From the NCBI RefSeq assembly GCF_001431535.1, contig NZ_LDJK01000018.1, positions 1 through 59,352 of the forward strand: DNA of 59,352 nucleotides, in the 5' to 3' direction. Within the stretch, counting starts at the first letter, position 1; each line of letters begins with the position of its first letter. Made by a program: the position numbers and the translations under genes. This DNA is from Stenotrophomonas chelatiphaga (GTDB lineage Bacteria > Pseudomonadota > Gammaproteobacteria > Xanthomonadales > Xanthomonadaceae). Positions 53,004 through 59,352 of the stretch are shown in pieces. The notes under the pieces are model-generated. The model saw only the letters and a program-made list of their open reading frames with translations. It had not been told where the DNA came from and ran no database searches.

Positions 53004-53555
53004 TCAGCCCTCGCTGGCGGCTGCGGCGGGCGTGCCTTCCTCTTCCGCCGGCAGGTCAAGACTGTAGGAGCAGCCGGCCAGGGTCTGCCCGGGATGGCTG
53101 CGGACGGTGGACACGCTCAGGATGATCGATTCGATCATCGGCTCACCGGTCTTCGGGTCGGTGGTGTCGCGGCTGACCACCTCACGCCCGGCCATGAACT
53201 TGCCGTCGGCGTCGTAGGCGGTCTCCAGCTTCAGTCCCGCAGCCAGCGGCCGGGGATCGGCCAGGTCCAGCACCGCCATGACGCTGGCGCCGGCCAGCGC
53301 GATGTGGTCGGTGGGGTGGCCGAACGCGGTGGTCGGGTTGGCCAGGCGGAACTCGGTCATGAAGGGGTTCTGCTGCGCCAGCGGCTGCAGGCCCAGGGCC
53401 ACTGCCTTCAGCGGATCGGCCGCGGCGGCGCTGAGTGCAGCATGCTCGGCGATCCCCTGGCGGCACTCGACCAGCGCAGGAATGTCCACCCCATTGGCGG
53501 CGGCCGGCAAGGCAGGCAACAGGGTCAGCAGGGCGATGCAGGCGGGCAGTTTCAT
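53004..53555 (-). CDS. exported protein of unknown function
   Basis: A 183-residue protein with a signal peptide (MKLPACIALLTLLPALPAAA). The mature part has two cysteines (LVECRQG near its start and LAGCSYS near its end), possibly joined. The sequence around TEFRLANPTTAFGHPTD and SVMAVLDLADPRPLAAGL is not one I can place. It lies in the minus-strand series between the small membrane gene and corC. Confidence 0.72.
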   Translation of the reverse strand: MKLPACIALLTLLPALPAAANGVDIPALVECRQGIAEHAALSAAAADPLKAVALGLQPLAQQNPFMTEFRLANPTTAFGHPTDHIALAGASVMAVLDLADPRPLAAGLKLETAYDADGKFMAGREVVSRDTTDPKTGEPMIESIILSVSTVRSHPGQTLAGCSYSLDLPAEEEGTPAAAASEG

Positions 53556-53645
53556 GGCAATCAACAGGCGGGCGCAGGACATGCCCGATGATAACGGCCC
53601 CACGCCGGTGACGACCAATCGTGGCGAAGGCGGAGCGCGGTTGGC

Positions 53646-53840
53646 TCAGCCCAGGCTCTGCAGGGTGCGGGCCCACCAGCGCCACGCCGGCCCGGCTGCC
53701 AGTACCACCCCGACGGTACCCAGTGCCGTCAGTGCCATGCCGCTGTTGGGCGACAGCGGCAGCCAGCCTCCCCCCAGCGCGCAGGCCGCGCCGAGGATGA
53801 GCAGCAGCGGGGCGACGGCGGTGGGACGTTGTTCCAGCAT
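53646..53840 (-). CDS. small two-helix membrane protein
   Basis: A 64-residue protein with two hydrophobic segments (APLLLILGAACALGGGWLPL and MALTALGTVGVVLAAGP) and a basic C-terminus. AGGAAGG lies 5 bases before the ATG, a strong ribosome site that supports the gene. It is between ybeY and the exported unknown. Function unknown. Confidence 0.6.
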   Translation of the reverse strand: MLEQRPTAVAPLLLILGAACALGGGWLPLSPNSGMALTALGTVGVVLAAGPAWRWWARTLQSLG

Positions 53841-53919
53841 CACAGCCTTCCTGGCATGGAGTCGAGGCGGGATTGAAGCACGAACGCCATCCCTCCAGGA
53901 AGCGCCGTGAACTACAGAT

Positions 53920-54405
53920 TCAGCGCTCGCCGGCGTAGGGATCGGAGATGCCGAGCTCGGCGAGAATCTCGCGCTCCAGCTGTTCCATCGCGTCGGCTTC
54001 CTTGTCGTCCTCGTGGTCCCAGCCAAGCAGGTGCAGCACCCCGTGCACGGTGAGGTGCGCGTAGTGGGCGGTGAGTGCCTTGGCCTGTTCGTCGGCTTCG
54101 CGCGCCACCACCGGCGCGCAGATGATCAGGTCACCCAGCAGCGGGAACTTCACGCCCTTCGGCAGGCCTTCGGGCAGTTCGGCCGGGAAGCTGAGCACGT
54201 TGGTGGCGTAGTCCTTGCCGCGGTAGTGGCGGTTGAGGGATTGACCTTCCTTGGCATCGACCAGGCGGATGGCAAGATCCGCCTCGCGGATGCGGCCTTT
54301 CAGCGCCGCCGCCACCCATTTGCGGAAACTCACCGCCGAAGGCAGTCCGGCGCGGGGCAGGGCGTAGCTGACGGCGACATCAAGGCGGACGGGACCCTTG
54401 GTCAT
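53920..54405 (-). CDS. ybeY: endoribonuclease YbeY
   Basis: A 161-residue UPF0054 protein. The zinc motif [11 protein letters not shown] (H-x3-H-x5-H) is intact near residue 120. YbeY takes part in 16S rRNA 3'-end maturation and 70S quality control. The start overlaps the ybeZ stop (ATGA). Confidence 0.95.
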   Translation of the reverse strand: MTKGPVRLDVAVSYALPRAGLPSAVSFRKWVAAALKGRIREADLAIRLVDAKEGQSLNRHYRGKDYATNVLSFPAELPEGLPKGVKFPLLGDLIICAPVVAREADEQAKALTAHYAHLTVHGVLHLLGWDHEDDKEADAMEQLEREILAELGISDPYAGER

Positions 54406-55388
54406 GGGGTGGCTCCAGGCTGGATTTCGTGCAGGTCGTGACGGTCGTAGGCGGTGACGATGCGGGCCACCAGCGGATGGCGCACGACATCGCGCGCTTC
54501 CAGGAAGGTGAAGCTCACCCCTTCGACATCACGCAGCACGTCGATGGCATCGCGCAGGCCGGATTTCACATGCTTGGGCAGGTCGGTCTGGGTCAGGTCG
54601 CCGGTGACCACGGCGGTGGAGCCATAGCCCAGCCGGGTCAGGAACATCTTCATCTGTTCGATGGTGGTGTTCTGTGCCTCGTCCAGGATCACGAACGCGT
54701 CGTTGAGCGTGCGCCCGCGCATATAGGCCAGCGGCGCGATCTCGATCACGTTCTTTTCCAGCAGCTTGACCACTTTTTCCACGCCCAGCATTTCATACAG
54801 CGCGTCATACAGCGGGCGCAGGTACGGGTCGACCTTCTGGGTCAGGTCGCCGGGCAGGAAGCCGAGCTTTTCGCCGGCTTCCACGGCCGGGCGCACCAGG
54901 ATCAGCCGCTGCACGCGCGATTCGTTCAGTGCTTCCACCGCGCTGGCCACGGCCAGGAAGGTCTTGCCGGTGCCGGCCGGGCCGATGCCGAAATTGATGT
55001 CATGCGCGGCGATCTGGTGCAGGTAGCGGGCCTGGTTGGCGCCACGTCCGCGCACCGTGCCGCGCTTGACCTTGATCGCCACGTCCTGCGCCTCGTAGGC
55101 GCGTTCGGCGATGTGCTCCACGTTGGCCTGGTTCAGCCGCAGGTGGATGGCCTGGCTGTCGAAGGTGACTTCGGCGGCCTCTTCGTACAGCGCCTCGACC
55201 AGTTTCTGGGCTTCGGCGGCGGCTTCGGCCGGTCCGCTGATGCGGAACACATGCGCGCGGTTGGCGATCTCCACGCCCAGTTTCAGTTCGATCTGGCGCA
55301 GGTGGCCATCGAAGGGGCCGCTCAGGTTGGCAAGCCGCTCGGTGTCTTCCGGGGCCAGGGTGAAATCGCGATAGGCAGGTGCGGTCAT
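54402..55388 (-). CDS. ybeZ: PhoH-like ATPase YbeZ
   Basis: A 328-residue protein starting at MTAPAYRDF; an in-frame stretch upstream is not conserved-looking. An N-terminal KH-like part (about residues 20-100) is followed by the PhoH ATPase with Walker [10 protein letters not shown] and Walker [11 protein letters not shown]. YbeZ partners YbeY in RNA metabolism. No Pho box is visible upstream. Confidence 0.94.
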   Translation of the reverse strand: MTAPAYRDFTLAPEDTERLANLSGPFDGHLRQIELKLGVEIANRAHVFRISGPAEAAAEAQKLVEALYEEAAEVTFDSQAIHLRLNQANVEHIAERAYEAQDVAIKVKRGTVRGRGANQARYLHQIAAHDINFGIGPAGTGKTFLAVASAVEALNESRVQRLILVRPAVEAGEKLGFLPGDLTQKVDPYLRPLYDALYEMLGVEKVVKLLEKNVIEIAPLAYMRGRTLNDAFVILDEAQNTTIEQMKMFLTRLGYGSTAVVTGDLTQTDLPKHVKSGLRDAIDVLRDVEGVSFTFLEARDVVRHPLVARIVTAYDRHDLHEIQPGATP

Positions 55389-55616
55389 TGCGTCAGGCGG
55401 CACCGACCGGAACGACCGTGCCGCAGGGCTTGGAATGGGACAACAGGGTAGCGCTGTCATGCCGGGACTGCCACCGCATCGCGCGTGCGCCGCGCTTTCC
55501 ACAGGAACTGTGGGCGGGCGTGGGAAGAAGGTGTGGATAAGCCGCACCAGGCCCCTGCGCGCAAGGGCTGCGGTACGCTGGTCAATTCATCGCCAGCGCC
55601 CGCGTGCCGTCACCGC

Positions 55617-57038
55617 TCAGGCGCGCTCCACCACCCGTCCGCGCAGCGAGTTGGCGTACGCCTCGGTGATCAGTACATCGACGAACTGCCCGACCAGCCG
55701 CGGCGGTGCGGCGAAGTTGACCGTGCGCATGTTCTCGGTCTTGCCGCTCAGCTCGTTGGGGTCCTTGCGCGAGGGACCTTCCACCAGCACCGACTGCACC
55801 GTGCCGACCATGCGCTCGGAGATCCCGCTGGCGTGCTGGTTGATGCGTGCCTGCAGGCGCGACAGCCGGGCGTGTTTTTCCGCATCGCTGATCGTGTCTT
55901 CCAGGTCCGCCGCCGGGGTGCCGGGACGACGCGAATAGATGAAGGAGAAGCTCTGGTCGAAGCCGATGTCTTCGATCAGCTTCATGGTCTTCTCGAAATC
56001 GGCATCGGTCTCGCCGGGGAAGCCGACGATGAAGTCCGAACTGATCGAAATATCCGGGCGCACCGCGCGCAGCTTGCGGATCTTCGACTTGAACTCCAGT
56101 GCGGTGTAGCCGCGCTTCATCGCCGACAGCACGCGGTCGCTGCCCGCCTGCACCGGCAGGTGCAGGAAGTTGGCCAGCTGCGGTACGTCGCGGAAGGCGT
56201 CCACCAGCGAATCGCTGAACTCCAGCGGATGCGAGGTGGTGAAGCGGATGCGCCCGACGCCGTCGATCTCCGCGATGGTGCGGATCAGCAGCCCCAGATC
56301 GGCGAACTCGCCTTCGCCATACGGGCCACGGTAGGCGTTGACGTTCTGCCCGAGCAGGTTGATCTCGCGCACGCCCTGTGCGGCCAGTTCGGCCACTTCC
56401 ACCACCACGTCTTCGAACGGGCGGCTGACTTCGGTGCCGCGGGTGTAGGGCACCACGCAGAACGAGCAGTACTTGGAGCAGCCTTCCATGATCGACACGA
56501 ACGCCGAGGCGCCTTCGGCGCGCGGGGCAGGCAGGTTGTCGAACTTCTCGATCTCCGGGAAGCTGATGTCGACCTGCGGGCGGTTCTGCTCGCGCCGTGC
56601 GCGGATCAGTTCCGGCAGGCGGTGCAGGGTCTGCGGACCGAACACCAGGTCCACGTAGGGCGCGCGCTTGATGATCGCTTCGCCTTCCTGCGAGGCCACG
56701 CAGCCGCCCACGCCGATGATCACGTCACGGCCGTTGTTCTTGAAGGCCTTCCAGTTGCCGAGCTGGCTGAACACCTTCTCCTGGGCTTTTTCGCGGATGG
56801 AGCAGGTGTTGACCAGGATCACGTCGGCCTCTTCGGGCCGGTCGGTCAGCTCCAGCCCGTCGCTGGCGGCAAGCACGTCGGCCATCTTGGCCGAGTCGTA
56901 CTCGTTCATCTGGCAACCGTGGGTCTTGATGTACAGCTTGCCGCGCACGGTGTCGGGCTTGCGCGGACCGGCGGGCAGGGGCAGCAGGGCGGTGTCGCCC
57001 GGGCTGGCGGGCAGGAAGACGTCTGGCGTCCCGGTCAT
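55617..57038 (-). CDS. miaB: tRNA-2-methylthio-N6-dimethylallyladenosine synthase
   Basis: A 473-residue radical-SAM methylthiotransferase. The N-terminal UPF0004 domain has cysteines in [20 protein letters not shown] and [11 protein letters not shown] for the auxiliary cluster. The radical SAM motif is [10 protein letters not shown] (C-x3-C-x2-C), and a TRAM domain closes the C-terminus. It converts i6A37 to ms2i6A37 in tRNAs. The ATG at 57038 is preferred over a TTG three codons upstream. A 228-base gap separates it from ybeZ. Confidence 0.96.
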   Translation of the reverse strand: MTGTPDVFLPASPGDTALLPLPAGPRKPDTVRGKLYIKTHGCQMNEYDSAKMADVLAASDGLELTDRPEEADVILVNTCSIREKAQEKVFSQLGNWKAFKNNGRDVIIGVGGCVASQEGEAIIKRAPYVDLVFGPQTLHRLPELIRARREQNRPQVDISFPEIEKFDNLPAPRAEGASAFVSIMEGCSKYCSFCVVPYTRGTEVSRPFEDVVVEVAELAAQGVREINLLGQNVNAYRGPYGEGEFADLGLLIRTIAEIDGVGRIRFTTSHPLEFSDSLVDAFRDVPQLANFLHLPVQAGSDRVLSAMKRGYTALEFKSKIRKLRAVRPDISISSDFIVGFPGETDADFEKTMKLIEDIGFDQSFSFIYSRRPGTPAADLEDTISDAEKHARLSRLQARINQHASGISERMVGTVQSVLVEGPSRKDPNELSGKTENMRTVNFAAPPRLVGQFVDVLITEAYANSLRGRVVERA

Positions 57039-57096
57039 GGCGATCAATCCAGGCGGGTGGCGTGATGGCCCCCTAGTTTACCGGAGGCACGGCCCT

Positions 57097-57260
57097 GGTA
57101 GCGCCGACCCAGGGTCGGCGAGCGCAGCGGGCCGCGGGCGGTGGGATTCCGCCGGGCACGGCTCGGCGCTACCAAGGCAGGGCGGTAGCGCCGACCCAGG
57201 GTCGGCGAGCGCAGCGGGCGGTGGGCGGCGGGATTCCGCCGAGCACGGCTCGGCGCTACC
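57097..57260. repeat. tandem duplication of a 77-bp SMAG-type pair
   Basis: Two 77-base units, 57097-57173 and 57184-57260, lie in direct order ten bases apart. Each runs from GGTAGCGCCGACCCAGGGTC to GGCTCGGCGCTACC, so each is itself an inverted pair with arms of different sequence (GACCC type and GAGC type). They differ at only a few positions. The array lies between the miaB promoter region and the GST gene end. Confidence 0.9.
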
Positions 57261-57289
57261 GGTTGCCTGCGCAGCGGTCCGCAGGCGCG

Positions 57290-57910
57290 TCAACCCGCTG
57301 CCAACCCCGCGTCCAGCGCTTTCCCGCGCAGGACAGCCGGATGCGCGGCCATCCGGGCGATATACGCCGCCGTCGCCGGACCCGGCTGCAGCAGGCCGAA
57401 ACCGCTCATCCAGCCCAACGCGCTGCCCCACAGGAAATCCGCCGCCGACAGCCGTTCGCCCAGCAGGTAATCCCCCTGCTGCAGCTGCTCTTCGACCACC
57501 CGCAGCACGGTGTCCGCGTCCACGTACGGCGACATGCCGCGCGGCGCCGGCTCGCGCTTCATCGCCTTGTCGATCATCGCCGGCTCGAAACAGGCGCCAT
57601 AGAACGCCAGCCAGCGCAGGAACGGGCCACGCAACCGGTCGCCGACGGGCGGGGCCAGTCCGGCCTCCGGATAGAGCTCGGCCAGGTACTGGTAGACCGC
57701 CACCTGCTCGGTGACCAGCACCCCGTCATGCACGATCGCCGGCACCTTGCCCATCGGATTGAGTGCCAGGTAGGCCGGCGCCAGGTTGTCGCCGTCCTTC
57801 AGGCTGAGCAGTTCCAGCGCGTAGTCCGCGCCGAGGGCTTCAAGCAGGACCAGCACCCCGCTCGAACGCGACGGGGAGGCGTGATAAAGGGTGACGTGGC
57901 GGGTGGTCAT
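57290..57910 (-). CDS. glutathione S-transferase family protein
   Basis: A 206-residue protein. The N-terminal thioredoxin-like domain has YHASPSRSSGV (a serine rather than cysteine at the catalytic tip) and the cis-proline GKVPAI followed by TEQVAVYQYL, the glutathione-binding loop. A helical C-terminal domain has LSAADFLWG. Substrate unknown. It is divergent from the WYL regulator gene, 76 bases away, and may be its target. Confidence 0.88.
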   Translation of the reverse strand: MTTRHVTLYHASPSRSSGVLVLLEALGADYALELLSLKDGDNLAPAYLALNPMGKVPAIVHDGVLVTEQVAVYQYLAELYPEAGLAPPVGDRLRGPFLRWLAFYGACFEPAMIDKAMKREPAPRGMSPYVDADTVLRVVEEQLQQGDYLLGERLSAADFLWGSALGWMSGFGLLQPGPATAAYIARMAAHPAVLRGKALDAGLAAG

Positions 57911-57986
57911 GGTCGCGCTCCAGTGGAATGAGCGGCCATGGTGGCGCAGTATCGCGGACAACTTCTGACCTCGATAGCCCGCGCCC

Positions 57987-58961
57987 ATGTCGCATACCGC
58001 CAATCGCCTGTTGCGCCTGATCGCCCTGCTGCAGGCCCGGCCGCACTGGTCCGGCGGCGAGCTTGCCGAGCGCATGCAGGTGGACCGGCGCAGCGTCCGC
58101 CGGGACATCCAGCGGCTGCGGGAACTGGGCTATCCCGTGCGCGCCTCGTCTGGCGTAGGCGGGGGCTACCGGATGGGCGCCGGCGGTCCGCTGCTGCCGT
58201 TGCTGCTGGAAGAAGAAGAGGCCACCGCCATCGCCCTGGCGCTGCGTGCAGCGGCGTCGAGCATGGCCGGGATGGAGGACACCGCACGTTCGGTGCTGAC
58301 CAAGCTGGATCCGCTGGTGCCCAGCCGACGCCGCCAGCAGGCCGGCGAGATCCACGCCGCCACCGCCACCCTGGCGCAGAAACCCAGTGTCGACGGCCAA
58401 CTGCTCGGCAAGCTGGCCGTGGCCTGCCGGCAGGCCGCGCCGCTGGCGTTCGATTACCTGAGCCACGGCGGCGAAGCGACCCACCGCCGGGTCGATGCCC
58501 AGCACCTGGTGAACTACGGCCGCTGCTGGTACCTGCTGGCCTGGGATCACGGTCGTGGCGACTGGCGCACGCTGCGCGTGGACCGCATCAGCGCCCTGCA
58601 GTCGCTGCCCGGGCAGGGCATGCGTCGCGCGCTGTCGGTGCCGCCGGAAGTAGCGGTGCACCAGGCGGTGAGCCAGGCGCCCTTCGTGATGAAGGCCGAG
58701 GTGCACCTCGCCGGAACGCTTGAACAGCTGGCCCCGCAGGTGCCGCCGTGGTGCGGGGTGCTGCAGGAAGGTGGGCCGGCGCACTGCATCCTTCACGTGG
58801 GCGCGGATACCCCGGCGATGCTGGCCAGCCAGATCCTGAGCCTGGGAATCCGTCCGCTCCACGTCGCCACCACGCCCCCGGCGCTGCGCGCCGAGATGGT
58901 CGCCTGCCTGGGCGGGCTGGCCGCGGTGATGGCCGATGCGGGATCTTCACGCCCGGTTTGA
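57987..58961 (+). CDS. YafY-family WYL-domain transcriptional regulator
   Basis: A 324-residue regulator. The N-terminal HTH_11 domain (residues 1-60) has GELAERMQVDRRSVRRDIQRL; a WYL domain begins near residue 140 and has WYLLAWDHGRGDWRTLRVDRI. A WCX-type C-terminal extension follows. Such proteins are often repressors that respond to DNA damage or small ligands. The divergent GST gene is the natural candidate for control. Confidence 0.9.
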   Translation: MSHTANRLLRLIALLQARPHWSGGELAERMQVDRRSVRRDIQRLRELGYPVRASSGVGGGYRMGAGGPLLPLLLEEEEATAIALALRAAASSMAGMEDTARSVLTKLDPLVPSRRRQQAGEIHAATATLAQKPSVDGQLLGKLAVACRQAAPLAFDYLSHGGEATHRRVDAQHLVNYGRCWYLLAWDHGRGDWRTLRVDRISALQSLPGQGMRRALSVPPEVAVHQAVSQAPFVMKAEVHLAGTLEQLAPQVPPWCGVLQEGGPAHCILHVGADTPAMLASQILSLGIRPLHVATTPPALRAEMVACLGGLAAVMADAGSSRPV

Positions 58962-59008
58962 GGGCAACGTGCTTGGCAAGGGCCGCACAAGCTGGGACAC
59001 TCGCGCCC

Positions 59009-59352
59009 ATGAAGGGGATCTTGGGGATCGCGGCGCTCATCGTTGCTGCACTGGTTGCCGTGCCGGCCAGTGCGGGCACGCTGTACAAGTGCGTTGGCGC
59101 CGACGGCGTGCCCAGCTATGTCAGCAAGCGGGTCGCCGGGGCGCAATGCAGCGTCATCAGCTACACGCGCGACAGCCGCAGCCCTCGGCCGGCAATCGCC
59201 GCTGCCGCGCCGGTTGCCGTCGCGGCCCCGCGCGAAGCCCCCGTCGCCAGTGCAGTCCCGGTCGGCATGATGGGCGCGGCCACGGCGGTCGCCAGCACCA
59301 CCGCCGCGGTGATCGGCTCACCAGCCGTCGCCCCGGCCTTGCCCCCCGCCGC
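59009..59352 (+). CDS. exported DUF4124 protein, cut by the right edge
   Basis: The frame opens at ATG 59009 and stays open to the window end (114 codons visible). A signal peptide ends at PASA and is followed by the DUF4124 motif GTLYKCVGADGVPSYVS with two cysteines, then a Pro/Ala/Val-rich linker. In Xanthomonadaceae this layout commonly precedes a lytic transglycosylase (SLT) domain; that part is outside the window, so the enzyme call is an inference from the family. Confidence 0.75.
   Translation, partial: MKGILGIAALIVAALVAVPASAGTLYKCVGADGVPSYVSKRVAGAQCSVISYTRDSRSPRPAIAAAAPVAVAAPREAPVASAVPVGMMGAATAVASTTAAVIGSPAVAPALPPA

Noticed and set aside
54402-55388. Pho-regulon membership of the PhoH-like gene
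   Set aside because: The name is historical; no Pho-box-like direct repeat is present upstream, and the context is RNA metabolism.
55501-55560. Replication origin
   Set aside because: Only one perfect and one variant DnaA box, no AT-rich unwinding region and none of dnaA, dnaN or gidA nearby.
57097-57260. CRISPR array
   Set aside because: The repeats are inverted pairs ten bases apart, with no unique spacers of constant length and no cas genes.

Overview
The window is GC-rich chromosomal DNA from a gammaproteobacterium of the Xanthomonadaceae, most likely Stenotrophomonas (S. maltophilia complex). This rests on gene content and on many GTAG-headed palindromes of the SMAG type (GGTAGcGCCGAGC..GCTCGGCG and relatives) sitting between genes. 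No rRNA, tRNA, CRISPR array, insertion sequence or prophage was recognised.

Layout. Positions 1-7760 hold a phosphate-starvation block on the minus strand: a lipoprotein PstS, PstC, PstA, PstB, PhoU, a second soluble PstS, and an OprP/OprO-like phosphate porin. Pho-box-like repeats precede both pstS genes and the porin gene. Positions 7867-16574 are mostly housekeeping: endonuclease III, a crotonase, a degenerate FKBP, a DUF1289-Nudix fusion, a mercaptopyruvate sulfurtransferase, an AmpD-type amidase, a small hydrolase and RlmKL. Positions 16245-21068 are a Fur-box-headed iron uptake operon (TonB-dependent receptor, DUF3649, PepSY/PiuB, DUF3325). Positions 21117-26701 hold a DUF4124 protein, a LasA-like M23 bacteriolytic protease, a DUF445 protein, a solo ParB-like protein and an omega-transaminase.

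The most unusual region is 26904-34369. It holds a 2028-residue exported YD-repeat (Rhs) protein ending in eight FN3-like modules with a fixed C-x4-C pair. An overlapping second gene has its own signal peptide and carries the missing Rhs core plus a toxin-like tip. A small acidic protein, probably the immunity partner, starts at the base after the toxin stop codon. The tip and immunity genes have visibly lower GC. This looks like a two-polypeptide, Sec-exported Rhs toxin with an exchangeable tip.

Positions 34441-41056 carry small unknown genes, an MHS-family transporter, a bacteriohemerythrin, a diguanylate cyclase with a dead first receiver, and PuuB. Positions 39749-49654 form a polyamine block: PuuB, PuuD, PuuA, PotF, PotG, PotH, PotI and a Sad-type succinate-semialdehyde dehydrogenase. 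Together they would import putrescine and degrade it by the gamma-glutamyl route; PuuC is not in the window. Positions 49724-57038 are the conserved miaB-ybeZ-ybeY-ybeX(corC) series, here continued by DUF4105 and corA. The right end has a GST divergent from a WYL regulator, and the start of a DUF4124 protein cut by the window edge.
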